Assembly: GCA_965116235.1 (NCBI GenBank)
Contig: OZ220496.1
Location: forward strand, 2,542,001-2,606,000
Direction: 5' to 3'
DNA: 64,000 nt
Source: MPNP01 sp965116235
GTDB lineage: Bacteria > Pseudomonadota > Alphaproteobacteria > Rhodobacterales > Rhodobacteraceae
Shown: piece by piece, positions 25,758 through 35,512 of the stretch
How the letters are laid out: every line of letters starts with the position of its first letter
Position numbering within the stretch: position 1 is the first letter of the stretch
Position numbers and translations under genes: made by a program
The notes under the pieces: model-generated
What the model was told of the DNA's origin: nothing
The model's input: only the letters and a program-made list of their open reading frames with translations
Databases searched by the model: none

Positions 25758-28169
25758 TTACCCGCGCATTCGACTTCCTGTTGGGTCAAATGGCGATGGT
25801 TCAAGTACTACCGCCCTGAATTCATCGTCAATGACATGGGTCGTCAACTGGGTTCCTGGTTCAGAGAACTCAGTTTCAACATAGGCCATGGCAAGACTTT
25901 TACCGACCGTGTGGCCATAGCCCCCCGAAGTTACAAAGCCAACCCGGCGGCCATCGTGCCAAACCGGTTCATATCCAGAGGCGTCAGCATCCTTTGTGAA
26001 CACCTCCAGAGTTACGAGCTTTCTCTTTGATACCTGCCGAGATTCCTTCCATGCCGGTTCTCGACCAATGAAAGTCTCCTTGCTAAAATCAATCCAACGC
26101 GTCACACCAGCCTCACCGGGCGTATACTCGTTGCGAAATTCGGCATTCCATACACCGAAACTCTTTTCCAGACGCAAGGATCCCAACGCATAAAACCCCA
26201 CTTCTTTCCCGCCAACCTTGAGCAAAGCCTCTCGGAGCGTATGATAAAGCGTGTCATGTTCAAGGGCAGCGCAGTTGATTTCGTACCCCATTTCACCCGA
26301 CACGGTAATGCGTGCTGTTCGAGTCCGAATGAGGCCAATGTCTATCTCCTTGAGCCCCATGAACGGCAGCACGTTGTTGGCGACATCTTCGTCCGTGACC
26401 TGTGCCAGCAATTCACGCGCCTTGGGGCCAAAAATTGAAAACCCTACGATGCTGTCAGAGATATCCACGACGGTCACACCCTCACGACCATTTTGTGAAA
26501 ACCATCGCATGTGCCACTCCCGGAGGTAGTAGCTGCCCATTATCCACCATTCCGAATCGTTCCAGTTCAACACGACAAGATCACCCATCAACCGTCCTGA
26601 ATGCGAAAGAGCGGGAGCCAGCCGACATCGACCCGGTCGAGGAAGAGTTCCCGCAAAAATCCAGTTCAGCCATTCTCGGGCTTCTGGGCCTGAAACTTTG
26701 AACCTTGAATAGCTCGATATGTCCAAAAGACCCGCAGTGCTTCGAGCGGCTTGACATTCGCCGGCCGTGATTTCAAAGGCATTCGACCGACGAAGTGTTG
26801 GAGTCTCGTGGAAATCCGGGGCAGCAAAGCAGAGAGGAACTTCCATCCCCCAGCTTTCGCCCCATTGGGCTCCATTGTCCGACATGGCCGAATAACTCGG
26901 AGACTTCTTCAATGGACGTCCACCCCACAACTGTTCATTTGGATACGTCATGACAAATCGCCGGGAATAAAACTGTCCCGTTGTCTGTCTGATATATTCA
27001 CGATTGGACGCAAATTCGCCGTATCGGGCGATATCCATGGCCCAAGGATCAGATTCCGGTTCGCCGTGAATGATCCACTCGGCAAGGGTCTTGCCAACGC
27101 CCCCACCTTGAAGGAAGCCGGCCATGACACCGCAGGCCAACCAATAGTTGTCAACGCTTCGTACCGGCCCCACCAGAGGATTGCCGTCTGGTGAAAAGGT
27201 AAAGGCCCCATGAATCCACGATTTGACTCCCACGCGCCCGAGAACCGGATACCTCCTGATGGCCCAGTCCAACTCATCGGATATTCGTTCTACATCGGGT
27301 TCAAAGAGTTCCATGCCATAATCCCACGGGGCACCGTCCGTAGCCCAATGCTCATGCTGGAGTTCGTAAAAGCCAACCAGCATGCCGTGTTGGTCCTGCC
27401 GAGAATAGGTAAAGCCTTCCGGATCAACGGATGCACAAAGTTTCATTTCACCCGAGGCGACTTCCGGAATTGTTTCAGTAATCAGGTAATGGTGCTTGAG
27501 CCCGGAAACGGGCAGTTCCAAGCCGACCATTCTTCCCACCTGCTTGGCCCAAAGGCCGGCTGCATTGATAACATGTTCGGCCAGAAGTGTGCCTTGATCG
27601 GTCACGACTTCCCATGTCTTGTCGGATTTCTGATTCAGTTCCAGAACCCTTGTATGTTCATGTACGGATGCCCCACGCTTCTGGGCGGCTGAGGCGTACC
27701 CTCTTACCGTACCCGTCGTATCGACATATCCCTCCCGGGCAATCCAAAGACCACCCGTTACATCGTCAAGGTTGACAAACGAATGCCGCTCACGAATTTC
27801 TTCGGGTGTCAGCAGTTTTGAATCTTCAATGCCGATTGTTTGAAAGATGTGATACCGCGACAACAGCCATTCCCAGCGTTCGGGTGCGCAAGCAAGCGTA
27901 ACCCCTCCTTCCATGTGATAACCGATGGTCTCATCAGATTCCTCTTCGATTTCATGCAGAAGATTGATCGTGTAAGCTTGAAGCGCCGCCATATTCGGAT
28001 CGGCGTTAATGGGGTGAACGCCACCGGCAGCGTGCCATGAGGAGCCCGCAGCCAAGACGGACCGCTCCAGCAGGCAGCAATCGGTCCAGCCAAATCGAGC
28101 CAAATGGTATAAAACCGAGGTGCCAACGACTCCTCCGCCAATGACTACCGCTCTATATGACCTGTTCAT
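25758..28169 (-). CDS. Sarcosine/dimethylglycine dehydrogenase-like FAD oxidoreductase with GcvT domain
   Basis: Two-domain enzyme of 803 aa. I take ATG 28169 (MNRSYRAVVIGGG) as start because AGGAAG precedes it at a suitable distance and the FAD fold begins there; the frame itself extends to 28241. The N-terminal half is a DAO-type FAD domain with GGGVVGTSVLYHLARFG, and SSWHAAGG holds the histidine that binds FAD covalently in this family. The C-terminal half is a GcvT-like folate domain (YFGVWNAEFR-type and FVTSGGYGHTVGKSLAMAYV segments). It probably demethylates sarcosine or dimethylglycine, passing one-carbon units to tetrahydrofolate. Confidence 0.88.
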   Translation of the reverse strand: MNRSYRAVVIGGGVVGTSVLYHLARFGWTDCCLLERSVLAAGSSWHAAGGVHPINADPNMAALQAYTINLLHEIEEESDETIGYHMEGGVTLACAPERWEWLLSRYHIFQTIGIEDSKLLTPEEIRERHSFVNLDDVTGGLWIAREGYVDTTGTVRGYASAAQKRGASVHEHTRVLELNQKSDKTWEVVTDQGTLLAEHVINAAGLWAKQVGRMVGLELPVSGLKHHYLITETIPEVASGEMKLCASVDPEGFTYSRQDQHGMLVGFYELQHEHWATDGAPWDYGMELFEPDVERISDELDWAIRRYPVLGRVGVKSWIHGAFTFSPDGNPLVGPVRSVDNYWLACGVMAGFLQGGGVGKTLAEWIIHGEPESDPWAMDIARYGEFASNREYIRQTTGQFYSRRFVMTYPNEQLWGGRPLKKSPSYSAMSDNGAQWGESWGMEVPLCFAAPDFHETPTLRRSNAFEITAGECQAARSTAGLLDISSYSRFKVSGPEAREWLNWIFAGTLPRPGRCRLAPALSHSGRLMGDLVVLNWNDSEWWIMGSYYLREWHMRWFSQNGREGVTVVDISDSIVGFSIFGPKARELLAQVTDEDVANNVLPFMGLKEIDIGLIRTRTARITVSGEMGYEINCAALEHDTLYHTLREALLKVGGKEVGFYALGSLRLEKSFGVWNAEFRNEYTPGEAGVTRWIDFSKETFIGREPAWKESRQVSKRKLVTLEVFTKDADASGYEPVWHDGRRVGFVTSGGYGHTVGKSLAMAYVETEFSEPGTQLTTHVIDDEFRAVVLEPSPFDPTGSRMRG

Positions 28170-28312
28170 GAAATTCTGCTTCCTATGCTGAGACCAAGTT
28201 CCGGCCGGCAATAACCCTGGACCGCAAACCGCTTGATGCAATAATGGCTTCTATTATCAGACATGAGTGAAACTGGTAACTGCATTTTTATTGGTCGAGC
28301 TTGAATTGATGA

Positions 28313-28951
28313 ATGATTACTGAAAACACCGAAGAGTTAACGAGAATTTCTGTTCTCATACCCGCATCAGGTCAGTCAACTCGCATGGGCGACCATGACA
28401 AGCTTTTGCTGAAACTGAATGGCGAAACCTTGCTTCGAGCTGCCCTGCGAAAAGCCGTAAGGTCAGTTGCCCATGAAGTCATGGTCGTGTTGAGAGCGAC
28501 GGCACAGGCCAGAATCGCTGAAACCCGAGGTTTGCCTGTTCGGGCGGTGTATTCGACGAGTGAACCGAATTTGATGTCGGCTTCAATTATCGCCGGACTC
28601 GATGCAATATCCGAAGAAGCTCAGGGTGTTCTGATCATGCTTCCTGACATGCCGGCCATTGAAACCAGCGACCTGAACCGTCTTGTGCTTTCGTTCAAGC
28701 CTGGCAGGATACTGCGAGCGTGTACCGCAGACTTGAGGCTAGGGCACCCCGTTTTGTTCTCCCGCAATCTGTTTCCACAGATGAAACAGGTGGCGGGTGA
28801 TGTGGGTCCTCGCTCAGTCATCAAGGCCCATGGTCACCTCGTTGACCTGATGCCCCTTGAAGGCAACCGAGCCATCGTCGATCTGGATACGCCAGACGAC
28901 TGGCAAGAATACACGCGCCGTGAACTGACTGGTGCGGGCGAAGGGACTTGA
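28313..28951 (+). CDS. MobA-like NTP transferase (MocA/CoxI-associated type)
   Basis: Nucleotidyltransferase of 212 aa with the GlcNAc-1-P-uridylyltransferase/MobA fold. The N-terminal signature ASGQSTRMGDHDKLLLKLNGE and the metal site LIMLPDMPAI are clear. Homologues make molybdenum cofactor dinucleotides (cytidylyl transfer); no molybdenum enzyme is encoded nearby, so the substrate is open. Its last 22 nt overlap, on the opposite strand, the 3' end of the intron-bearing tRNA-Leu gene. Confidence 0.82.
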   Translation: MITENTEELTRISVLIPASGQSTRMGDHDKLLLKLNGETLLRAALRKAVRSVAHEVMVVLRATAQARIAETRGLPVRAVYSTSEPNLMSASIIAGLDAISEEAQGVLIMLPDMPAIETSDLNRLVLSFKPGRILRACTADLRLGHPVLFSRNLFPQMKQVAGDVGPRSVIKAHGHLVDLMPLEGNRAIVDLDTPDDWQEYTRRELTGAGEGT

Positions 28952-29215
28952 ACCCCCACTGCCTTCCGGCACACGGATTTTCCTACCACTACAACTTTCG
29001 TTGCCCTTTACCGGTTTGTGGTCTGGACTATACCTTCACCCTAGCATTGACCTTAGGTGCTGTCCGTCTAGTCTCTACACCTTCCCCTTCAGGGGCTTGG
29101 CTCGGGATTGCCAGATCAAAGGTTCCCCCGAATTTGAACAGTTCTACCAAAAACGTTTCCATTGATGGCACTCAAACTTTAAGTCCGTTGCGTCTACCGA
29201 TTCCGCCACGCCCGC
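28930..29215 (-). tRNA. tRNA-Leu(UAA) interrupted by a group I intron
   Basis: The 5' exon is 29215-29181 (35 nt, starting GCGGGCGTGGCGG and ending GGACTT). The 3' exon is 28981-28930 (52 nt, starting AAAATCCGT and ending with an encoded CCA). Joined, they give an 87-nt tRNA with a 7-bp acceptor stem, anticodon stem ACGGA/TCCGT, loop CTTAAAA and anticodon UAA, plus a long variable arm. The break falls between anticodon positions 34 and 35, the same site used by the cyanobacterial and plastid trnL intron. Confidence 0.95.
28982..29180 (-). ncRNA. Group I intron (IC3-like) in tRNA-Leu(UAA)
   Basis: A 199-nt intron beginning AAAGTTTGAG and ending in G, as group I introns do. The conserved core is recognisable: GTTCAAATTCGG, GGCAATCCCGAGCCAAG (P4-P6 junction), GAAGGTGTAGAGACTAGACG (P7/P3 region, with the guanosine-binding site) and AAGGTATAGTCCAGACC. 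This closely resembles the small Azoarcus tRNA-Ile intron from memory. A GAG at intron positions 8-10 can pair with the exon end CTT, giving the U-G wobble at the 5' splice site. No homing endonuclease is encoded. Confidence 0.93.
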
Positions 29216-29332
29216 AAGTCAATCAGACACAGAACTTGATTTCAGCGCTGTGCTGAGAGTGTCAATAAGCGATAACCCGTTGGCATTTCAAGATCAGACT
29301 GTCAACAATCAGACATTGGACACGCTTTGCAG

Positions 29333-30211
29333 TCAAGGCTTGGCCGCGAGACAAAAGCCAAAAATATAAGGCATATCCAGATCATCTCTGTTCCGTGTAT
29401 ATTTTTGGTCAAGCTCTTCCGGTGTCGAGTTTTCTACGCTCCCATACCCGAGATCATGCAAAAGACTGTTGATCTTTTCGGTCGAGTATCGTGAAATCCA
29501 AGGCTCTCCTTTACTTTTCACGAACTTTGTTACGCTTCTTTCTACCGCTTTCCAGTCCTCACGCACATCTTCTGGTGGCAGCAGATAATCAAAGATTATT
29601 GAGGACCCGGATGCCAGGTGGCTGATGATTGCCGAAAGGGTTTTCTCGATATCGTGCCTGCTCAGATAGTAGGTCACTCCCATCCACAGAACCAGTGTCT
29701 TCTTGTCGAAGTCAAACCGTGTATCCCTGAGGCCGTCGACAAAACTGATCTTGTTCAAGTCGGCTTCAACAAAGTTGATGTTGGGCGGTATGCGTATCTG
29801 AGCCTTCTTGAGTCTGCGCAACTTGTCTTGCTGGGTTGGCTTCTTGTCGATCTCAAAAATTGTCAACGAGTCTTCCAGTTCTGGATGACGATACGCAATG
29901 GAATCATAACCGGCGCCCAGAATGACCAACTGCTCTGTGCCTTCTTCGCTTGTCGCCTGAAGGATTTTATCTTCGCTGTATCGGGCTCTCACGACAATGG
30001 CAGGCTGAATGGGTGCATTTTTTCTTAACATCCAATCAACGACGACCATTTTCAGTAATGGGTATTTCACCACAGAGCGCCAGAAAGGACTGCATAGGCA
30101 CAGAGCAAGAGGATCAGAAATCAGTGGATTAGCACTTGATTTTACGTGCAAAGCCCTCACGGCTCCGACGAGTTCAGCCGTGACGCTCGGCTTGTCATTA
30201 ACATCACTCAT
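29333..30211 (-). CDS. SAM-dependent methyltransferase, leucine carboxyl methyltransferase family
   Basis: About 292 aa from ATG 30211 (MSDVNDKPSVT), which has AAAGGG shortly upstream; the frame also extends to 30250. The family pattern is present: TAELVGAVRALH, PLISDPLA, VVRARYSED, LVILGAGYDSIAYR (SAM site) and LWMGVTYYLSRHDIEKTL. This matches the LCM/PPM1-like group of bacterial putative methyltransferases (old name omt/UPF). The substrate is unknown. It lies alone between the tRNA-Leu gene and mccA. Confidence 0.85.
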   Translation of the reverse strand: MSDVNDKPSVTAELVGAVRALHVKSSANPLISDPLALCLCSPFWRSVVKYPLLKMVVVDWMLRKNAPIQPAIVVRARYSEDKILQATSEEGTEQLVILGAGYDSIAYRHPELEDSLTIFEIDKKPTQQDKLRRLKKAQIRIPPNINFVEADLNKISFVDGLRDTRFDFDKKTLVLWMGVTYYLSRHDIEKTLSAIISHLASGSSIIFDYLLPPEDVREDWKAVERSVTKFVKSKGEPWISRYSTEKINSLLHDLGYGSVENSTPEELDQKYTRNRDDLDMPYIFGFCLAAKP

Positions 30212-30279
30212 GACATGTGCCCTTTCATAACTTGACGTGATATGTACCAAGTCAGGACTGATGCTCTTCAGAGCATTTC

Positions 30280-32247
30280 CTAACTCCGCCGACCGATTGA
30301 ATTTTCGATCTCAATTCTTGCTATTCGAGTGCCCGCGTCAACCTGAACGCCATCCTTAACAAACATTTCACCGATCACCCCGTTTGTTGGTGCCTCAATA
30401 GCAAACTCCATTTTCATCGCCTCGACCTTGGCGATGACATCCCCCCGGACAACTCTCCTTCCCTCTTGGGCTGCTTCCAGCAATTTCAGCAAACCCGGGA
30501 CTGGAGATAAAACCGAATCCAATTGAGAGCGGTCTTTCTCTGCGTGAAAGTGTTGTGCAAGCGAAAACTCCCATACGCTCTCGCAATATACGGTCACTCT
30601 GGAATCTCGGACATAAATGCGGTTTTCGACATTCACTCCGTCAACAAGCAGCCCTTCAGATTGTATGCGACAGGTTGAATGACCCGCAACAGTATTGATC
30701 ACGAACGTGTCGCAATCCTGAACTGATACATCGAGTTCAAAGACCTGATCGCACCGATTGAGTTTGAGTTTTCTTTCCATCACTCCATACAGGCCAAAGC
30801 CGATAAACCAGTCCTTGCGCCCATTCAGCATGGCACGCACGATTCCAGCTGCCGCTAAAATCAGTACTGTTTCAGGGGGATCAGAATCAGCTGGAGATAT
30901 GGGGAGTTCGGCAACCAGGAACTGCGTATTGGCAGCATTGGACCTGAAGCGTTGATGATCCACGATTCCAACGAGCAGATTCAGATTCGATCCAACCCCG
31001 TCAATTTGGGTGTTGCGGAGCCCTCGAGACAAATTCTCCAAGGCTTCGTTTCTTGTTTCTCCCGTTGCAATCATCTTGGCCAAGAGAGAGTCATAGTAAG
31101 GCGAGACCGTGTCCCATAAATCTACTCCCTCATCCACCCTTGTCCCGCTCGGGAATTTCAGTCGGCTGATCTGGCCGGTGCTTGGGACAAAACCTTCCAG
31201 GGCATTTTCGGTACATATTCGCGCTTCAACGGCATGACCATTTCGAGTTATTTGATCTTGGCTCAACGGCATCGGTTCATTGGCGGCCACACGAAACTGC
31301 CATTCCACCAGATCAAGCCCAGTGATCTGTTCCGTTACCGGATGCTCCACCTGAAGCCGGGTGTTCATTTCCAGAAACCAGATGCTGTCTTCCTTTAGCC
31401 CTGCACGAGAATCGGCGATGAATTCAACTGTCCCCGCCCCTCTGTAGTCAATTTCATTGGCCAAGATTGTGGCCGATCTGTATAGCCATTCTCGGACTTC
31501 AGTGGATATTTCAGGAGCCGGCGCTTCTTCCAGCACCTTTTGATTGTTGCGCTGGACCGAGCAGTCCCGCTCAAACAGATGAACCCGGTTGCCAAAATTG
31601 TCCCCGAACACCTGCACCTCAAGATGTCGGGGCGATTCGATGCGCTTCTCGATCATCATGTCCGCGTTGCCAAAGGCCAGTTGTGCTTCCTTGCTGGCCT
31701 TTTCAAACTCATCCCGAAACGCCGCTTCATGCGTCACTGTCCGAATCCCTTTACCCCCTCCCCCGGCGACAGCCTTGAGAAGTATGGGGTAGCCTATCTT
31801 GCTGGCCTCTTCATACAACTCCTGAGATGATTTGCCGGCACCGTGATATCCGGGAACGACAGGCACTCCCGCGCGTTCGGCAACCGACTTGGCTCTATCC
31901 TTGAGCCCCATGATGCGAATTGCTTCCGGGTTGGGCCCGATGAACGTGATTCCGTTACGTTCAACTTCTTCGGCAAAGTCGGGATTTTCTGACAAGAAAC
32001 CGTAGCCCGGATGAATGGCTTCCACCCCATGCCGGCTTGCAACAGCCAGTATTTCGTCTATGTTGAGGTAGCTCTCGGCAGGATTGGGCGGACCAACTCT
32101 TGCGGCCTCATCAGCGTACCTGACATGCTTCGCGTAGCGGTCTGCGTCGCTGTAGATGGCGACCGTACCAATATTTAACCGGCGGCAGGTCTTAATGATT
32201 CGACAGGCAATTTCACCACGATTCGCTATGAGAACCCGACCAAACAT
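30280..32247 (-). CDS. mccA: 3-methylcrotonyl-CoA carboxylase, biotin-containing alpha subunit
   Basis: ATP-dependent biotin carboxylase for leucine breakdown, 655 aa. The biotin carboxylase domain fills roughly residues 1-446 (LIANRGEIACRIIKTCRR, AVAGGGGKGIRTV, FLEMNTRLQVEHPVTE). A middle domain follows, and the biotinyl domain at the C terminus has EAMKMEF with the biotin lysine at 612. Its start is 5 nt after the mccB stop. The partner and the neighbouring ivd favour methylcrotonyl-CoA over propionyl- or geranyl-CoA as substrate. Confidence 0.93.
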   Translation of the reverse strand: MFGRVLIANRGEIACRIIKTCRRLNIGTVAIYSDADRYAKHVRYADEAARVGPPNPAESYLNIDEILAVASRHGVEAIHPGYGFLSENPDFAEEVERNGITFIGPNPEAIRIMGLKDRAKSVAERAGVPVVPGYHGAGKSSQELYEEASKIGYPILLKAVAGGGGKGIRTVTHEAAFRDEFEKASKEAQLAFGNADMMIEKRIESPRHLEVQVFGDNFGNRVHLFERDCSVQRNNQKVLEEAPAPEISTEVREWLYRSATILANEIDYRGAGTVEFIADSRAGLKEDSIWFLEMNTRLQVEHPVTEQITGLDLVEWQFRVAANEPMPLSQDQITRNGHAVEARICTENALEGFVPSTGQISRLKFPSGTRVDEGVDLWDTVSPYYDSLLAKMIATGETRNEALENLSRGLRNTQIDGVGSNLNLLVGIVDHQRFRSNAANTQFLVAELPISPADSDPPETVLILAAAGIVRAMLNGRKDWFIGFGLYGVMERKLKLNRCDQVFELDVSVQDCDTFVINTVAGHSTCRIQSEGLLVDGVNVENRIYVRDSRVTVYCESVWEFSLAQHFHAEKDRSQLDSVLSPVPGLLKLLEAAQEGRRVVRGDVIAKVEAMKMEFAIEAPTNGVIGEMFVKDGVQVDAGTRIARIEIENSIGRRS

Positions 32248-32252
32248 TGCAG

Positions 32253-33827
32253 TTACATCCGAAAGACGCCAAATTTCGTTTCTTCAATCGGAGCATTCAA
32301 AGCAGCGCGAAGAGACATGGCAATAACTTCTCGCGTTTTGCGTGGATCAATGATTCCGTCATCCCAAAGCCTTGAAGAGGCATAACACGGATGTGACTGA
32401 CTTTCGAACTGTGTGCGAATGGCATCCATCGAATCACTTTCACCGGCCGTCTGCCTAGCCTTTATCGTGGCCATGACGCCTGCGGCCTGTTCTCCTCCCA
32501 TCACGGCAATCCGTGAATTTGGCCAGGTCCATAGAAATCTGGGCTGATATGCACGACCCGCCATGCCGTAATTTCCGGCTCCAAACGAATTCCCCGTGAT
32601 GATGGTAATCTTCGGAACGGCTGTCGTGGCCACTGCTGATACCATCTTTGCACCATGCTTGGCTATACCTTCGTTCTCGTATTTCCGACCGACCATGAAG
32701 CCGGTAATATTCTGAAGAAAAACCAAGGGAACCTTATGCTGAGAGCACAGTTCAATGAAATGAGTCGCCTTGAGGGCGCTGTCAGAAAACAGGACTCCGT
32801 TGTTCGCCACAATGCCGATTTTCAGCCCCTTGATTTTGGCAAAGCCGGTAACGATCGTGGGCCCGAACAAGGCCTTGAACTCGTCGAAGTCCGAGCCGTC
32901 AATCAGGCGGGCAATGACTTCCCGGACATCGTACTGCTGGCGTGAGCTGCTCGGTATGATGCCCAGAATTTCGGTTGGGTCGTACAGGGGGTCAGCCCCG
33001 TCAACGGTTTTTTGAGGCACAAGATTGAATGAACCGAAAACCTGTCGGGCCAACTCGACTGCATGGGCGTCATTTTCGGCCAGATAGTCGGCAACACCGG
33101 ATACTTGCGCATGGACGACCCCGCCACCTAGAGCCTCGGGATCAACCTTCTCACCTGTTGCCGCCTCCACAAGGGGTGGTCCAGCCAAAAAAATCGTGCC
33201 TTGATTCCGAACAATGATGGCAACGTCCGACATGGCGGGGATATAAGCGCCCCCAGCAGTGCACGAACCCATGACTACGGCTATCTGGGGGATTCCTGCC
33301 GCCGACATTCGAGCCTGGTTGTAGAAGATGCGTCCAAAATGGTCGCGGTCCGGGAACACCTGGTCCTGATTGGGAAGATTTGCTCCACCTGAATCAACCA
33401 GATAAAAACAGGGCAAGTGGCACTCGGCAGCTATTTCCTGGGCTCGCAGATGCTTTTTGACCGTTATCGGAAAATATGTGCCTCCCTTGACGGTCGCATC
33501 ATTGCAGATCACCATAACCTCTCGACCAAGAATCTGGCCAATTCCCGTTATTATCCCTCCGCTTGGCACATTTTCCGGATAAAGCTCGTGTCCGGCAAGC
33601 AGGCCCACTTCCATAAACGGGGAACCCCAATCCAAAAGCTGGCTTATCCGCTCACGAGGAAGAAGTTTCCCGCGCTCAAGATGTCGACGCCGGGCCCTTT
33701 CCGAACCACCCCGAACAATCTTTTCCCAAACCCTCTCAAGATCGCCCAGAGTCTTGGCGTGATAGGACAGATTTTCTGCAAATGCCGGGCTATCAACCCT
33801 GATGTTGGACTTAATCGTAGCCATCAA
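32253..33827 (-). CDS. mccB: 3-methylcrotonyl-CoA carboxylase beta subunit (carboxyltransferase)
   Basis: Carboxyltransferase of 524 aa; the frame begins ATG ATG, so the start is 33827 or 33824. Signature segments include RGGSERARRRHLERGKLLPRERI, YLVDSGGANLPNQ, MGSCTAGGAYIPAMSD and GNSFGAGNYGMAGRAYQP. The protein carboxylates 3-methylcrotonyl-CoA from carboxybiotin carried by MccA. It is 29 nt downstream of ivd. Confidence 0.95.
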   Translation of the reverse strand: MMATIKSNIRVDSPAFAENLSYHAKTLGDLERVWEKIVRGGSERARRRHLERGKLLPRERISQLLDWGSPFMEVGLLAGHELYPENVPSGGIITGIGQILGREVMVICNDATVKGGTYFPITVKKHLRAQEIAAECHLPCFYLVDSGGANLPNQDQVFPDRDHFGRIFYNQARMSAAGIPQIAVVMGSCTAGGAYIPAMSDVAIIVRNQGTIFLAGPPLVEAATGEKVDPEALGGGVVHAQVSGVADYLAENDAHAVELARQVFGSFNLVPQKTVDGADPLYDPTEILGIIPSSSRQQYDVREVIARLIDGSDFDEFKALFGPTIVTGFAKIKGLKIGIVANNGVLFSDSALKATHFIELCSQHKVPLVFLQNITGFMVGRKYENEGIAKHGAKMVSAVATTAVPKITIITGNSFGAGNYGMAGRAYQPRFLWTWPNSRIAVMGGEQAAGVMATIKARQTAGESDSMDAIRTQFESQSHPCYASSRLWDDGIIDPRKTREVIAMSLRAALNAPIEETKFGVFRM

Positions 33828-33856
33828 GGGTCAGTGCTGAAATTAGGATCGATTCT

Positions 33857-35023
33857 TCAACCATGATACTCTTTCAAAAGCTCGCGGCCAATCAGCATTC
33901 TTCTGATTTCCGACGTGCCGGCGCCAATTTCCATTAGCTTGGCATCGCGAAAAATCCGGCTGACCGGAGTGTCACTCAAGTAACCCGCCCCGCCAAAGGC
34001 TTGAACGGCCTGATGGGCCTGCTTCATAGCCTCTTCGGAACTGTACAGTACACAAGAGGCGGCATCCTGTCGGGTCACCCGACCTTGATCGCACGCCTTG
34101 GCAACCTGATAAACATAGGCTCGGGCTGAATTCAGGGACGTATACATGTCGGCGATCTTGGCTTGCATGAGCTGAAATTCACCAATTGGCCGGCCAAACT
34201 GCTTGCGCGTCTTTACATAGGGTATCACCTCATCCAGGCAGGACGCCATGATACCGAGGCCAATACCAGACAATACCACTCTTTCGTAGTCAAGACCGGA
34301 CATCAGCACGTTGATCCCTTTTCCTTCTTCGCCGAGGACGTTCTCGAAGGGCACCTCAACATCGTCAAAGATCAACTCGGCAGTGTTCGACCCTCGCATG
34401 CCGAGTTTGTCGAAGTGGGTCGAGGTTGAAAATCCCTTCATGTTCTTTTCGATCAAAAAAACTGTGACGCCTTTGGACTGGGCCTCAGGACTCGATTTGG
34501 CATAAACGACTAGCGTGTCTGCATCGGGACCATTTGTAATCCAAAATTTGGAGCCATTCACCAGGTAATATCCGTTCCGCTTGACCGCTTGCAACTGCAT
34601 TGATACGACATCCGAACCGGCGTTGGCTTCAGACATTGCAAGGGCTCCAACCTTTTCTCCAGAGACAAGGTCAGGCAAGTATTTCGCTTTTTGTTCATCC
34701 GTTCCATTCAGGTAGATTTGATTGACGCAGAGATTGGAGTGGGCGCCGTAGGACAGTGAAACGCTTGCCGATGCTCGGGCCAATTCCTCGATTGCGACAA
34801 CGTGGGCCAGATACCCCATGTCGACGCCCCCGTATTTGGCATCGACGGTAATGCCCAAGAGGCCCAAATCACCCAGTTCTTGCCATACTGACGACGGAAA
34901 AACATTTGACCGATCAATTTCTTCCGCCCGAGGCTTCAAGGATGATTGGGCCCACTTGTGCACTAGCTCTCTGAGAGAATCAATGTCTTCCCCCAAGTCA
35001 AAATGAGTGGAATCATGAAACAT
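33857..35023 (-). CDS. ivd: Isovaleryl-CoA dehydrogenase
   Basis: FAD acyl-CoA dehydrogenase of 388 aa that makes 3-methylcrotonyl-CoA from isovaleryl-CoA. Features are ELARASASVSLSYGAHSNLCVNQ, ALAMSEANAGSDVVSMQLQA, WITNGPDADTLVVYA, VLSGIGLGIMASCLDEVIPY (with the IVD-type glutamate region) and the C-terminal IGAGTSEIRRMLIGREL. The order ivd-mccB-mccA is the core of a leucine/isovalerate operon. Hydroxymethylglutaryl-CoA lyase is not in the window. Confidence 0.95.
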   Translation of the reverse strand: MFHDSTHFDLGEDIDSLRELVHKWAQSSLKPRAEEIDRSNVFPSSVWQELGDLGLLGITVDAKYGGVDMGYLAHVVAIEELARASASVSLSYGAHSNLCVNQIYLNGTDEQKAKYLPDLVSGEKVGALAMSEANAGSDVVSMQLQAVKRNGYYLVNGSKFWITNGPDADTLVVYAKSSPEAQSKGVTVFLIEKNMKGFSTSTHFDKLGMRGSNTAELIFDDVEVPFENVLGEEGKGINVLMSGLDYERVVLSGIGLGIMASCLDEVIPYVKTRKQFGRPIGEFQLMQAKIADMYTSLNSARAYVYQVAKACDQGRVTRQDAASCVLYSSEEAMKQAHQAVQAFGGAGYLSDTPVSRIFRDAKLMEIGAGTSEIRRMLIGRELLKEYHG

Positions 35024-35512
35024 TTGTGTCCCGTCTTAGATCTCGATTCAGATGAGAGTGCTTGCGCGCCATTCGTGTCGGAAAATACACGGTTTCCAGG
35101 AATCTCCCAAGTTTCTTTCTCATCGTGCTTGGCGTCAGAAACTTTTGCACTTTTCCGGTCCCAAAACAGGATAACCCCGTCGGTTCAGGCGTTGCTGCAA
35201 GGACCCAGATGACTTTCAATGTCTTGCGCAGGAAACTCTCCGGCAAGAATGAAAGACAGGAGACCGAGTTCTTGTTCGCCTTGAAAGTGTTATCAAAGTT
35301 TGAGCGTTCTACCTGGACCACGAATTTCCTTTCGGTAAAACAACCCGAATGGGCCCGCGACGCTCCGTGATGTTTCTCGTCGAAGATTCAGGGCACTGTA
35401 CTCCGTCCAGGAGTGTCATGACAGAACTCATCATGTCTCAGCCGACTTGAATCTCGTAGAGTATAGACACTTTCTGAAGCATATTCAGGCAAGCGCTTGT
35501 CCACGGGAACAT
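35024..35512. other. Gap inside the leucine operon
   Basis: About 490 bases between the acyl-CoA synthetase stop and the ivd start. Two overlapping open frames of 102 codons lie on opposite strands, but neither shows a family pattern or ribosome site. The gap is unusually long for an otherwise tight operon, so it may hold a promoter for ivd-mccBA. I cannot assign boxes. Confidence 0.4.
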
